Assembly (NCBI GenBank): GCA_963705835.1
Contig: CAVPLC010000034.1
Coordinates: forward strand, 1-64,000
Source: Palsa-504 sp963705835
GTDB lineage: Bacteria > Actinomycetota > Actinomycetes > Streptosporangiales > Streptosporangiaceae
Direction of reading: 5' to 3'
DNA: 64,000 nt
Position 1 is the first letter of the stretch; every line of letters starts with the position of its first letter. Below, in pieces: positions 34,212 to 43,375 of the stretch. Below the pieces are notes generated by a model. The model was not told where the DNA came from. It made no database searches and saw only the letters and a list, made by a program, of their open reading frames with translations. The position numbers and the translations under genes were made by a program.

Positions 34212-35905
34212 CAGCGGAACAGGCGTGGACCGAGGAGGCGGTCGACGCGGCCGGCGGGCTCGACCTGCTGCTGACCGACGCGGCGCTCGGCATCACGCGG
34301 CGCCTGCGGCCCGACAGCTCCCTGCTGCGGCTGGCCGCCGGGCTGGCCCGCCGCCCGGGGTTCGTCGCCCGCCAGGCGGCACAGTTCGGCAGCGAACTCG
34401 GCCAGATCGCGGCCGGCCGGTCGGCGATCGCGGCCGACCCGCGCGACCGCCGGTTTTCCGATCCGGCCTGGAAGGACAACCCCTTCCTGCGGCGCTCCGT
34501 CCAGGCCTACCTGGCCGCGGCCAAGACCGCCGAGGACCTGGTGGCCGGGGCCGAGCTGGGCTGGCGCGACGACACGCGGCTGAAGTTCCTGCTCACCAAC
34601 CTGGTCGCCGCGGCCGCGCCGAGCAACAATCCCGTGCTCAGCCCGGCCGCCTGGAAGGCCGCCATCGACACCGGCGGCGAGAACGCCGTCCGCGGCCTGC
34701 GGGCCCTGGCCTCGGACCTGGCCACCTCGCCGCGGGTGCCGTCGATGGTGCCCGCGGGCTCCTTCGAGGTGGGTAGGGACCTGGCCGTCACGCCGGGCGG
34801 CGTGGTGCACTCGAGCGAGGTGTTCGAGCTCATCCAGTACCAGCCCGTCACCGAGAGCGTCCACCGCTACCCGCTGCTGATCGTGCCGCCGATGATCAAC
34901 AAGTACTACATCGTCGACCTGGCCCCCGGGCGCAGCATGGTCGAGTATCTGGTGGGGATGGGCCATCAGGTGTTCGTCATGTCGTGGCGCAACCCCGACG
35001 CGAGGCACCGCGACTGGAACCTGGACACCTACGGCGGCGCCCTGGCCGAGGCGCTGACCGCGGTCCGGGCCATCGCCGCGGCGGCCAAGGTGAACGTGTG
35101 CGCGCTGTGCTCGGGCGGCATCATGGCCTCGATGGTGGCCGCGCACCTGGCCGTGACCGGGCAGCTCGACGAGCTGGCCAGCCTGTGCCTCGGGGTGGCC
35201 GTGCTCGACCAGGAGCAGGCGGGCACCGCGGGGGCGATCATCGACGAGCAGACCGCCGCCGCGGCCATGGCGGTATCCAGCGCCCGCGGCTACCTGGACG
35301 GCCGGGCCCTGGCCGAGGTCTTCGCCTGGCTGCGGCCTGACGACCTGATCTGGAACTACTGGGTCAACAACTACCTGCAGGGAAAGACGCCGCCGGCCTT
35401 CGACATCCTGTACTGGAACGCCGACACCACCCGGCTGCCCGCCGGGCTGCACCACGACTTCCTCAAGCTGGGCATGGTCAACGCCCTGACCAAGGCCGAC
35501 GTGGCGACGATGCTCGGCTCGCCCGTCGACCTGTCCAAGGTCGACGTGGACGCCTACGTCATCGCGGGCGTCTCCGACCACCTGTGCCCGTGGCAATCGT
35601 GCTACCGGACGACGCAGCTGCTCGGCGGCCAGGTCAAGTTCGTGCTGTCCAACAGCGGCCACATCGCCTCGATGGTCAACCCGCCGACCAACGCCAAGGC
35701 CAGGTTCCAGACCGCGCCGACCAATCCGGCCGACCCGCGCGAGTTCCTGGCCGAGGCGACCACGGTGGCGGGGAGCTGGTGGTCGGACTACTCGTCCTGG
35801 CTGGCCGAGCACGGCGGGGGGCAGAAGAAGAGCCCGCGCACGCTCGGCCGCAAGGCCTACCCGGTACAGTGCGCCGCGCCAGGAACCTATGTTCACGACC
35901 ACTAA
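34208..35905 (+). CDS. phaC: Polyhydroxyalkanoate synthase (PhaC, single-subunit type)
   Basis: 565 aa, the size of class I/II synthases, without a PhaE partner. An N-terminal region (residues 1-215, with NPFLRRSVQAYL and LTNLVAAAAPSNNP) precedes the alpha/beta-hydrolase core. The lipase-like box is CALCSGGIM with the nucleophile Cys301. The catalytic Asp is in AGVSDHLCPW and the His in SNSGHIASMVNPP. It polymerises (R)-3-hydroxyacyl-CoA into storage polyester at the granule surface. ATGA overlap with the ligase and 17-base overlap with the following depolymerase-like gene show a tight operon. Confidence 0.9.
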
Positions 35906-36740
35906 GGTCCGCAGCATCGCCGTCAACGGCACGCAGCTGCGCGTCGCGGTGCGGCCTGGCCGGTCCAAGGGGCTGGGCCTGAAGCTGGCCGCGCCGGCGC
36001 CGCGGGTCCCGCTGCTGCTGATCAACGGCATCGGCGCCAGCCTGGAGCTGCTCGAGCCGTTCGTGCGCGAGCTCGACCCGGCCCTGGACGTGATCCGGTT
36101 CGACCCGCCAGGGGTCGGCGGCTCGGCCCCGCCGGCCGGGCCCTACCGGTTCACCGGGCTGTGCACCCTGATCGCGGACATGCTGACCGAGCTGGGCCAC
36201 GACCAGGTCGACGTGCTGGGCATCTCCTGGGGCGGCGGCGTGGCCCAGCACTTCGCCGCCTTCCAGCGCGCTCGCTGCCGCCGGCTGGTGCTGGTGGCCA
36301 CGGCGACCGGCTCGCTGATGGTGCCGGGCAAGCCGTCGGCGCTCGTCCACATGGTCACGCCGCGGCGCTACCTGGACGCCAGGTACCTGTACCGGTTCGC
36401 GGGCGACCTGTACGGCGGTTCGGCCCGGGAGGACCCCGAGCGGATCGCCGCGGCGATGCACGACGGCAACCGGGTCGGCCCGTCGCGCGGGTACCTGTAT
36501 CAGCTCACCGCGGGCGCGGGCTGGACCAGCCTGCCGTTCCTGCCGCTGCTGCGCCAGCCGACGCTCATCATCGCCGGCGACGACGACCCGATCATCCCGC
36601 TGGCCAACGCCAGGCTGATGAAACTGCTCATCCCGAAATCGCGGCTGCACGTCTACCACGGCGGCCACCTCGGCCTGGTAACCGAGGCGGCGGACCTGGC
36701 CCCGGTGGTGGACGACTTCCTGGCCGCTTTAGTTACCTAG
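35889..36740 (+). CDS. phaZ: Alpha/beta hydrolase, intracellular PHA depolymerase-like (PhaZ)
   Basis: 283 aa. Nucleophile elbow GISWGGG with Ser113, the same form as in intracellular medium-chain-length PHA depolymerases; catalytic Asp in AGDDDPIIP and His in YHGGHLGLV. The oxyanion-hole segment is LLINGIGAS. The opening (RSIAVNGTQLRVAVRPG) also fits PhaZ. It would mobilise stored polyester into 3-hydroxy acids. Overlap with phaC supports the assignment; an unrelated esterase role is the alternative. Confidence 0.82.
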   Translation: MFTTTKVRSIAVNGTQLRVAVRPGRSKGLGLKLAAPAPRVPLLLINGIGASLELLEPFVRELDPALDVIRFDPPGVGGSAPPAGPYRFTGLCTLIADMLTELGHDQVDVLGISWGGGVAQHFAAFQRARCRRLVLVATATGSLMVPGKPSALVHMVTPRRYLDARYLYRFAGDLYGGSAREDPERIAAAMHDGNRVGPSRGYLYQLTAGAGWTSLPFLPLLRQPTLIIAGDDDPIIPLANARLMKLLIPKSRLHVYHGGHLGLVTEAADLAPVVDDFLAALVT

Positions 36741-36752
36741 GGGAGAACACCC

Positions 36753-37943
36753 ATGACAAGCTCCGGCCAGCCGGTCGTCACCGGCGCCGACTTCTACCTG
36801 ATCGAGCGGTCGCTCGACCCCGCCGACCGCCAGCTTCTGCTGCGGGTCAGGGAGTTCATGGAAAAGTCGGTTCAGCCGGTCATCAACCACTACTGGACCA
36901 GGGAGGAGTTCCCGCACGACCTGGTGCCGGGCCTGCGCCAGCTCGGCATCGCGGGCATGGCGTACTCCGGATACGGCTGCCCCGGGGTCAAGAACCTGCT
37001 GGACGGCATGATCGCGATGGAACTGGCGCGCGTCGACTCGTCGATCGCGACGTTCTTCGGCGTGCACAGCGGCCTGGCCATGGGGTCCATCTACCTGTGC
37101 GGGTCGGAGGAGCAGAAACAGCGCTGGCTTCCCTCGATGGCCCGGATGGAGAAGATCGGGGCGTTCGGGCTGACCGAGCCCGAGGTCGGGTCCGGGGCCG
37201 CGGGCGGCCTGACCACCACGGCCCGGCGGGACGGCGGCGACTGGGTCCTTGACGGGCAGAAGAAGTGGATCGGCAACGCCACGTTCGCCGACTACGTGGT
37301 CATCTGGGCCCGGTCGCTCGAGGACGGGCAGGTCAAGGGCTTTGTGGTGGAGAAGGGCACGCCGGGATTCGAGGCTTCGAAGATGCGCGACAAGATCGCG
37401 CTGCGGGTGGTCCAGAACGCCTACATCACCCTGGACGGAGTCCGTGTTCCCGAGGAGAACCGGCTGCAGGGGGCGAACACCTTCCGCGACACCGCCGCGG
37501 TGCTCCGGCTGACCCGGGGCGGCGTGGCCTGGATGGCCACCGGCTGCGCCCGCGGCGCCTACGAGCACGCGCTGGCCTACGCCCGGCAGCGCCAGCAGTT
37601 CGGCCGCCAGATCGCGGGCTTCCAGCTCGTGCAGGACCTGCTGGTGCGGATGCTGGCCAACGTCACCTCGTCGGCCTGCCTGTGCGCGCAGCTGGCCGCG
37701 CTGCAGCAGGACGGCCTGGCCGAGGACCATCACTCCGCGCTGGCCAAGGCGTTCTGCACGGTCCGGATGCGGGAGGCGACCGGGTGGGCCCGCGAGCTGC
37801 TGGGCGGCAACGGGATCCTGCTGGAGAATCACGTGGGACGGTTCGTCGCCGACTCCGAGGCGATCTACTCCTACGAGGGCACCCGCGAGATCAACACGCT
37901 GATCGTGGGCCGCGCGATCACCGGCACCAGCGCGTTCGTGTGA
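36753..37943 (+). CDS. Acyl-CoA dehydrogenase (glutaryl-CoA dehydrogenase-like group)
   Basis: 396 aa with a GGGGAG site 6-7 bases upstream. The N-terminal helical domain is followed by the FAD/substrate motif AFGLTEPEVGSGAAG and QKKWIGNATFADYVVIWAR. The C-terminal part contains RQQFGRQIAGFQLVQDLL and the catalytic glutamate in IYSYEGTREINTLIVGRAI. The short YEGT motif and the N-terminal insertion resemble glutaryl-CoA-type enzymes. It probably oxidises an acyl-CoA released in the PHA/fatty acid cluster. It begins 12 bases after phaZ, so it is likely in the same operon. Confidence 0.86.
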   Translation: MTSSGQPVVTGADFYLIERSLDPADRQLLLRVREFMEKSVQPVINHYWTREEFPHDLVPGLRQLGIAGMAYSGYGCPGVKNLLDGMIAMELARVDSSIATFFGVHSGLAMGSIYLCGSEEQKQRWLPSMARMEKIGAFGLTEPEVGSGAAGGLTTTARRDGGDWVLDGQKKWIGNATFADYVVIWARSLEDGQVKGFVVEKGTPGFEASKMRDKIALRVVQNAYITLDGVRVPEENRLQGANTFRDTAAVLRLTRGGVAWMATGCARGAYEHALAYARQRQQFGRQIAGFQLVQDLLVRMLANVTSSACLCAQLAALQQDGLAEDHHSALAKAFCTVRMREATGWARELLGGNGILLENHVGRFVADSEAIYSYEGTREINTLIVGRAITGTSAFV

Positions 37944-37950
37944 CCAGGGC

Positions 37951-38097
37951 TCACGGGGGCCTGGCCGCCCCGAAGCCGCACCCGGCGGCGTGGCCCTCGG
38001 TTACGATGGCCCCGCACTCGGGGCACACCAGGTGGGCCCAGCAGGCCGCCTCCCCGCCTTCTGCGGCTTCGGCGTCCTGGGCCGGCTCATCGAGCAC
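37951..38097 (-). CDS. Very small zinc-ribbon-like protein (48 aa)
   Basis: Starts at GTG 38097 with AGGGAGG about 7 bases upstream. An acidic N-terminus is followed by CWAHLVCPECGAIVTEGHAA and GC, so there are Cys pairs suitable for binding one zinc ion. It ends 8 bases before the convergent acyl-CoA dehydrogenase stop. Similar tiny CPECG proteins occur widely in actinomycetes without known function. It lies 36 bases before the MEDS-domain gene's stop in genome order, on the same strand. Confidence 0.5.
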   Translation of the reverse strand: MLDEPAQDAEAAEGGEAACWAHLVCPECGAIVTEGHAAGCGFGAARPP

Positions 38098-38133
38098 GAC
38101 CGGCCTCCCTTCAGGGCCACGAGGATGTCGCGG

Positions 38134-39207
38134 TCAACGCGACGGCCTGCGCAGCTCCACCCATACGGCCTTGGCCGCCGGGCCCAGCGGCTCGACTCCC
38201 CACCGGCTGGCGAGCGCGTCCACCGCTCCCAGCCCGTGCAGCGGCGCGGCGGGCAGCGCCGCTCCGGCTGGCGCCGGGCTCGTGTCCTGCACCGAGATCC
38301 GCAGCACGCCGGGCCAGGCCGCGAGGTCCACGGTGAAGCCGGAGCGCGCGTGGACGATGGCGTTGGCGGCCAGTTCGGTCACGACCAGGGCGGCGTCGTC
38401 GGCCAGGTCGGCGGCGCCCAGCCGCGGCAGGGCGCCGACCGCGAAATGACGGGCGGCCGCGGGCGCCTCGCGGTGGAACGCGAACGTCCGCGTCGCGCCC
38501 CGTGCGGCGGCCCGCGCCGAGGCAGAGTCGCGGGGCCAAGGGCCGAGCACCTCGTGGTGCAGCCGGCACATCTCGGCGAACGCGTCCAGGTGACCGTCAC
38601 GGATGACCGATTCGGCGGGGTAGCCGCAGAACAGCGAGAAGGGGTGCCGCCGGAGGAGACCGTCCCACATCTGCTCGAGCTGGACGGCCGCGCTGACCAG
38701 CCCGGCGTCCCAGAGCAGGGCGACCATTTCCCCGTAGGCGCTGACCGGCCGGGTCCTTGCCCCGTCCTGGCCGGCCCGCCTGATCAGGCCGCCGATCTCG
38801 GCCTCGAAGGCGCCACCGTCGAGCCGGTCACCGGTCATCAGCGCGCGCAGCGTCTCGTCCGCGTCCAGGGCCAGGTAGGCGCCGCGGCCGGCGGCCGCGT
38901 CCAGGTCGGCGCCGGCGCCGGCGCCGGTCAGCCGCGCCAGCCGCGCCTCGAAGGCGCGCCGGTGCGCCTGGGTGGCGATGACGATCGCCACGCCGCCGCC
39001 GTCCAGCGCCTCCCGCAGGTAGGCGGCCACCCGGTCAGCGAGTTCCTCCTCGTGCCCGTAGAACTGGACGACGTGGCCGAAGTTGCCGTGCTCAGTCGCT
39101 ACCACCATTTCTCCAGACCAACTATCTGGCGAAAGCCCGACGCTCGAACTCATCGCCATACCTGCCCCGCAATCGCCGCTACATTCATGATGCGCCAAGA
39201 TCGTCAC
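38134..39207 (-). CDS. MEDS-domain sensor with HATPase_c (RsbW-like) domain
   Basis: About 357 aa. The N-terminal MEDS domain (about residues 44-205) reads HVVQFYGHEEELADRVAAYL and GGVAIVIATQAHRRAFEARL, a RecA-like fold linked to methanogen/methylotroph and actinobacterial signalling. The C-terminal part (about 230-355) is an anti-sigma/RsbW-type ATPase: DDAALVVTELAANAIVHARS is the N box, and VQDTSPAP then HGLGAVDALASRWG are the G-box region. It probably binds an anti-sigma-antagonist or sigma factor; the STAS proteins and SigF-like factor at 51-53 kb are possible partners. The start is uncertain between 39207 and internal ATGs. Confidence 0.82.
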   Translation of the reverse strand: MTILAHHECSGDCGAGMAMSSSVGLSPDSWSGEMVVATEHGNFGHVVQFYGHEEELADRVAAYLREALDGGGVAIVIATQAHRRAFEARLARLTGAGAGADLDAAAGRGAYLALDADETLRALMTGDRLDGGAFEAEIGGLIRRAGQDGARTRPVSAYGEMVALLWDAGLVSAAVQLEQMWDGLLRRHPFSLFCGYPAESVIRDGHLDAFAEMCRLHHEVLGPWPRDSASARAAARGATRTFAFHREAPAAARHFAVGALPRLGAADLADDAALVVTELAANAIVHARSGFTVDLAAWPGVLRISVQDTSPAPAGAALPAAPLHGLGAVDALASRWGVEPLGPAAKAVWVELRRPSR

Positions 39208-39358
39208 TGATCAGCCGCCCAGCGTCTCGCGGTAGGGTGCGTGGCCGCGGTCTGGCGAGCCCCGTGAATGCGGCGCGCCCTTCTCTGGGCCCGATCTCGG
39301 CCCTGTCCAGCAACAGGTCGCGTATGTCCGGGCACAGGTGAGGCGACGTGACGGGGCG

Positions 39359-40732
39359 CTACAGGCCGAGGCGGCGGGACAGGTCGGAGGCTAGGAGCCC
39401 GGCCGGGTCGAACTCGGCCCGCAGCTTGGCGAACTCGGCCAGCCGCGGGTACATCTCGGCCAGGACGTCGGGCGGCACCCGCGAGTCCTTGGCCAGGTAG
39501 ACACGGCCGCCCGCCTCCACGACGAGGCGGTCGAGCCGGGCCATCAGGCCGGCCAGGCCCGGCGTGCGCGCGGGGAAGTCCAGCGCGAGCGTCCAGCCGG
39601 CCATGGGAAACGAGAGCAGCCCGGGATCACCCTCGCCGAACCTCTTGAGCACGGTCACGAACGACGGCGCGTGCGCCTGGCTGACCAGCTCGAACGACCG
39701 CCGCACGGCGGCCTCCCGGCCGAACGGCAGGACGTACTGGTACTGCCGGAAGCCGCCCGGGCCGTAGACGCGGTTCCAGTTCCTGATCCCGTCCAGCGGG
39801 TGGAAGAACGTGCCGATCGTCTGCAGTTCCCCGCGGCGCGAGCGCGGCGCCTTGCGGTACCACGCCTCGTTGGCCAGGGCCACCGTGTACCGGTTGATCA
39901 GCCCGGGCGGGAAGCCGGCCGGCACGCCCACCCGGGCGCCGGGCCGGAACGCGAACGGATCGGCGCGGTCCGCGGGCGCCAGGTCGGCCGGCTCGGCGAA
40001 GTCGCCGCTGGTGATCACCGAACGCCCCAGCCCCGCGCCCCGGGCCAGGCTGTCCGACCAGGCCACCGTGTAGCCGTAGCGGCGGTCGTGCTCGGCCAGC
40101 ACGGCCATCGTCTCGTCGATGTCGGCCGTGCGTACCGTGTCCACCCGGACCCGCGAGGTGGCGACCTGCTTGAGCTGGATCGTGGCCCGCACGATGAGCC
40201 CGGTCAGCCCCATGCCGCCCGCCGTGGCCCAGAACAGCGCGGGATCGGACTGTTCGGTCACCGTCCGCGGCTCGCCGCCGGGCAGCAGGATCTGCAGCGA
40301 CAGGACGTGCCGGGCGAAACTGCCCGCCACGTGGTGATTCTTGCCGTGCACGTCGGCGGCGATCGCGCCGCCGACGGTCACCTGCCGGGTGCCCGGCGAG
40401 ACCGGCACGAACCACCCCGCGGGCAGCCCCGCGACCATGAGCTGTTCCAGGCTGACGCCCGCCTCGCAGGTCACCAGGCCGCTCGCTGCGTCCAGGTCAA
40501 TGATCCGGTTCAGCCGCGCGGTCGAGATCACCACGCCGCCCGCGCACTGGGCCGCGTTGTTGTAGCTGCGGCCGAGGCCGCGGGGGATCACGCCGCGGCG
40601 GGCGGCCCCGTGGTCCAGCAGTTCGTGGCCCAGCAGTTCGGCGGCGCTCGCCGCGCTGGCCGGCTCGGCCAGTTCGGCCGACGACGGCGAGACCCGGCCC
40701 CAGCCGGTGAGCCTGACGGTTCGGCCTGGCAT
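39359..40732 (-). CDS. dprE1: Decaprenylphosphoryl-beta-D-ribose 2-oxidase-like flavoprotein (DprE1 homologue)
   Basis: 457 aa FAD-linked oxidase of the vanillyl-alcohol-oxidase fold. FAD-binding GVIPRGLGRSYNNAA and TVGGAIAADVHGKNHH match DprE1 closely. The substrate domain has QYQYVLPFG, FKRF-like VLKRFGEGDPGLLSFPMAGW and the lysine of YLAKDSR. The position of the benzothiazinone-reactive Cys387 of M. tuberculosis is Ala383 here (TLALDFP). DprE1 oxidises DPR in arabinan-precursor synthesis at the cell membrane. The usual partner dprE2 is not next to it, so a DprE1-like paralogue with another role is the alternative. Confidence 0.83.
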   Translation of the reverse strand: MPGRTVRLTGWGRVSPSSAELAEPASAASAAELLGHELLDHGAARRGVIPRGLGRSYNNAAQCAGGVVISTARLNRIIDLDAASGLVTCEAGVSLEQLMVAGLPAGWFVPVSPGTRQVTVGGAIAADVHGKNHHVAGSFARHVLSLQILLPGGEPRTVTEQSDPALFWATAGGMGLTGLIVRATIQLKQVATSRVRVDTVRTADIDETMAVLAEHDRRYGYTVAWSDSLARGAGLGRSVITSGDFAEPADLAPADRADPFAFRPGARVGVPAGFPPGLINRYTVALANEAWYRKAPRSRRGELQTIGTFFHPLDGIRNWNRVYGPGGFRQYQYVLPFGREAAVRRSFELVSQAHAPSFVTVLKRFGEGDPGLLSFPMAGWTLALDFPARTPGLAGLMARLDRLVVEAGGRVYLAKDSRVPPDVLAEMYPRLAEFAKLRAEFDPAGLLASDLSRRLGL

Positions 40733-40853
40733 GGTCAGGGATACTACCCGGCCGGACCGGCCCGGGCGGCCGGGTCCCGCCGTGGTATAGCGTGATGGGG
40801 TTCTGCCGTCCGCCGCGATGCGGCGGGGCTATCTGACGCACCGGGAGCGCACG

Positions 40854-41777
40854 ATGCGCAGGCTCTGGACCGCCGGCCTGCTGGCGGGCCTGTGCGCGGC
40901 GACGGCCTGCAGCTCGTCGCCGGCACCGCCGCACGAGGCCGGCTCCCCCGTTCCGTCCGCCCGCGGCACCGCAGCCTCGGGGAGCGTGCCCGAGGCCAGC
41001 CGGACGGCCCGCGCGGTCCCGGCGCCGCCGCCGCCGGCGCCGAAAGTCACGGTCACCCGGACGCGGACCGCGGACGGATCCCTGGTCACCCTCGCGACCT
41101 TCTCCGGCCCGGTGCGGTATGTCCTGCACAACGGCAGCGAGGATCCCGGCGCGGCGGCCGGACACGTGCGGGCTGGCCCGGCCATCACGGGCGGCGACCG
41201 CAGGCACCTGCTGGCCGCGTTCAACGGCGGGTTCAAGCTGTCCGCCGGCGCGGGCGGATACGAGCAGGAGAGGCACGTGATCAGCCCGCTGCTCCGCGGC
41301 CTGGCCAGCCTGGTCATCGACCGGTCCGGCCGGGCCACGATCGGGGTCTGGGGCCACGGCGTGCCCGCGCCGGGCGAGGCGGTATACAGCGTCCGGCAGA
41401 ACCTGACGCCGCTGGTCCTGCACGGCAAGCCCACCGCGGCCGCGGCCGACTGGGGCCTGTGGGGCGCCACTCTGGGCGGCGGCGAGTACGTCGCGCGCAG
41501 CGCGCTCGGCCAGGATGCCCGCGGTGACCTCATCTACGCCGCGAGCATGTCCGCCACCCCGGCCGACCTGGCGGTCGCCCTGGCCCGCCACGGGGCCCGG
41601 ATCGCCATGGAGCTCGACATCAACCCCGAATGGGTTCAGCTCGACGTGGCCCGCCGGCCCGGCGGCTCGCTCCGGGCCGCGGTGCCCGGCCAGGACCGCC
41701 CGGCCGGGCAGTACCTGGCCGGCTGGGTCAGGGACTTCATCGCCGTCGAGGCGGCCACCGCGGCCGCGCGGGCCTGA
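40854..41777 (+). CDS. Lipoprotein with phosphodiester-glycosidase (NAGPA-like) domain
   Basis: 307 aa from ATG 40854, with GGAG 8 bases upstream. The signal peptide MRRLWTAGLLAGLCAATAC ends in a lipobox (ATAC), then a Ser/Pro/Ala-rich linker. The folded part has LLAAFNGGFKLS, the hallmark of the phosphodiester glycosidase family (PF09992-type), and DLAVALARHGARIAMELDIN near the C-terminus. Such domains hydrolyse sugar-phosphodiester bonds in N-acetylglucosaminyl phosphodiesters and exopolysaccharides. Predicted to be anchored on the outer face of the membrane. Substrate inferred only from the family. Confidence 0.8.
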   Translation: MRRLWTAGLLAGLCAATACSSSPAPPHEAGSPVPSARGTAASGSVPEASRTARAVPAPPPPAPKVTVTRTRTADGSLVTLATFSGPVRYVLHNGSEDPGAAAGHVRAGPAITGGDRRHLLAAFNGGFKLSAGAGGYEQERHVISPLLRGLASLVIDRSGRATIGVWGHGVPAPGEAVYSVRQNLTPLVLHGKPTAAAADWGLWGATLGGGEYVARSALGQDARGDLIYAASMSATPADLAVALARHGARIAMELDINPEWVQLDVARRPGGSLRAAVPGQDRPAGQYLAGWVRDFIAVEAATAAARA

Positions 41778-41789
41778 ACCTGCAGGCCC
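41770..41789 (+). terminator. Hairpin at the end of the lipoprotein gene
   Basis: GGGCCTG-n6-CAGGCCC spans the stop codon. A GC-rich 7-base stem with no following T-run, as is usual for actinobacterial terminators. Weak evidence of termination. Confidence 0.4.
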
Positions 41790-41799
41790 GCACCACGGA

Positions 41800-41834
41800 C
41801 CGTTCGGAAAACAGAAGATCTTTCTCCCGAACGG
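41800..41834. repeat. CCGTTCGG / CCGAACGG inverted repeat
   Basis: Perfect 8-base arms at 41800-41807 and 41827-41834. They enclose AGAAGATCTTTCT, itself nearly self-complementary. The left arm belongs to a longer motif (41791-41810) found again at 31331-31350 and, more divergent, at 53946-53965. Could be a terminator, operator or RNA structure. Confidence 0.5.
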
Positions 41835-41974
41835 GCAGTGGCTTGTGCGGCCGGTCAGGTGGCAGTCAGCGCGGAGGTGGCGGCGGGCGCATGATCGGGG
41901 GGTCAGGATCGCCGGCGGCCGGGAGGGTACCGGTTTGTCCTGCGCCGGGGGGCGGGCCGGGTGATACTTGACCG

Positions 41975-42520
41975 GTGATCGGAGCCGCGTTCGGGGTCGT
42001 GCTGGCCCGGGCCCAGGCCGGCGATGAGGCGGCCTTCGCCTGCCTGTTCCGTGACGTGCAGCCGGCCCTGGTGCGGTACCTGCGGGTCATCACGCCCGAC
42101 GCCGACGACGTGGCCAGCGATACCTGGCTTCAGGTGGTGACCGGCCTGGCCCGTTTCCGTGGCCAGGAAGAGGCGTTCCGGGCCTGGCTGTTCACCATCG
42201 CCCGGCACCGGGCGGCCGACGCCGGGCGGTCGCGGGCCCGCCGTCCGGTGTCGCTGGAGATGACCGAGGCGGACCAGCCCGCCGTCCCGGACGCCGCCGA
42301 CCTGGCGCTGGAGGCGATCTCGGCGCGATCGGTGGTCGCGCTGATCGCCACGCTGCCCCCCGATCAGGCCGAGATCGTCATGCTGCGGGTGGTGGGCGGT
42401 CTTGACGTGGCCGACGTGGCGCGGATCGTCGGGAAGTCCCCGGGCGCGGTCCGGGTGGCCGCGCACCGCGCCCTGCGCAGGCTCGCCAGCCGCCTCGAGC
42501 GGGCCGGTGTAACGCGATGA
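41975..42520 (+). CDS. ECF sigma factor
   Basis: 181 aa from GTG 41975. Sigma-70 region 2 in RDVQPALVRYLRVITPDADD to FRAWLFTIARHRAADAGR; region 4 in ATLPPDQAEIVMLRVVGGLD and IVGKSPGAVRVAAHRALRRL. No sigma-1 or sigma-3 domain, as in ECF factors. Its stop overlaps the ATG of the next gene (ATGA), a putative membrane anti-sigma factor. The pair would direct a stress or envelope regulon; which genes it controls is not visible. Confidence 0.9.
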   Translation: MIGAAFGVVLARAQAGDEAAFACLFRDVQPALVRYLRVITPDADDVASDTWLQVVTGLARFRGQEEAFRAWLFTIARHRAADAGRSRARRPVSLEMTEADQPAVPDAADLALEAISARSVVALIATLPPDQAEIVMLRVVGGLDVADVARIVGKSPGAVRVAAHRALRRLASRLERAGVTR

Positions 42521-43371
42521 ACCCGTCCGACGCTCTGCATGGCGAGATGCCTGGGTTCCCCTTCCCCGGCCGGCCCGGCGGCGAGCACGACGAGCCGCTG
42601 CTGGACATGATCTTCGACGGGCGCGTCATCCCCCCCGACGCGCCCCGGGAGATGCATGACCTTGAGCGGATGCTCGCCGCCTTGGCCGGACCGGCAGAAC
42701 CCGGTGAGCTGGCCGGGGAGGCAGCAGCGCGAGCCGCGTTCAGCCGATTCGCCTCCCCGGCCGGCATCTCGCCCGTGGCCCCGCGGCCAGCCCTGCACCG
42801 GTTGCCCAGGCGGCCAGTCACGCATCGGGTGTCCCGGCGTCCGGTCCGTGAGGGGGCCGGTCGCCGGATGGGGCTGGCCGCGGCCTTGGGCGTGGCCGCG
42901 GCCCTGCTGATCGGCACCGCCGCGGCCTACACCGGGGTGCTGCCCGAACCCATCCAGCAGGTGGCGCACGTGACGTTCGGGGCGCCGGCGCCGCACCACG
43001 CCGGCGCGCCCGCGCCCGGCCAGGGCGGGTCGGGTGCGGCTGGCCACGGGCAGGGCCCGGCCGGCCAGACCGCCAGCCCGCGGCCGACCCGGCCGGCGGC
43101 GACCGGCCGGGCGCACGGCCAGGCCGAGGCGGCCAAGCACGGCCATGAACCGCCCCGGACGGGCCAGCAGCCCGACGCCTCGTGCACACCCGGCTCGTTT
43201 GTGGCCCAGAGCCCGCCCGGCGTCGCGCCCGGGTTCCCGCCGCCGCCGGAGCCGAAGGGGCCCCGCTGCCCGGGCAACGCCGGCCAGGGCAACGGGCAGG
43301 AGCAGGGTGCCTGCCAGGCCAACGGACAGGGTAACGGGCAGGGCGCGGCAAACCCGCTCAAGTCGGGCTAG
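42517..43371 (+). CDS. Putative membrane anti-sigma factor with Gly/Asn/Gln-rich tail
   Basis: 284 aa. Residues 1-110 are hydrophilic and helical, with a probable sigma-binding segment (DLERMLAALAGPAEPGELAG). One membrane helix (LAAALGVAAALLIGTAAAYT, about 127-146) is followed by a low-complexity Pro/Ala/Gly outer domain with four Cys residues, ending in repeats such as GQGNGQEQGACQANGQGNGQ. The position directly after, and coupled to, an ECF sigma gene is the main ground for the anti-sigma role. There is no recognisable zinc-binding HxxxCxxC motif. Confidence 0.7.
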   Translation: MNPSDALHGEMPGFPFPGRPGGEHDEPLLDMIFDGRVIPPDAPREMHDLERMLAALAGPAEPGELAGEAAARAAFSRFASPAGISPVAPRPALHRLPRRPVTHRVSRRPVREGAGRRMGLAAALGVAAALLIGTAAAYTGVLPEPIQQVAHVTFGAPAPHHAGAPAPGQGGSGAAGHGQGPAGQTASPRPTRPAATGRAHGQAEAAKHGHEPPRTGQQPDASCTPGSFVAQSPPGVAPGFPPPPEPKGPRCPGNAGQGNGQEQGACQANGQGNGQGAANPLKSG

Positions 43372-43375
43372 CGGG

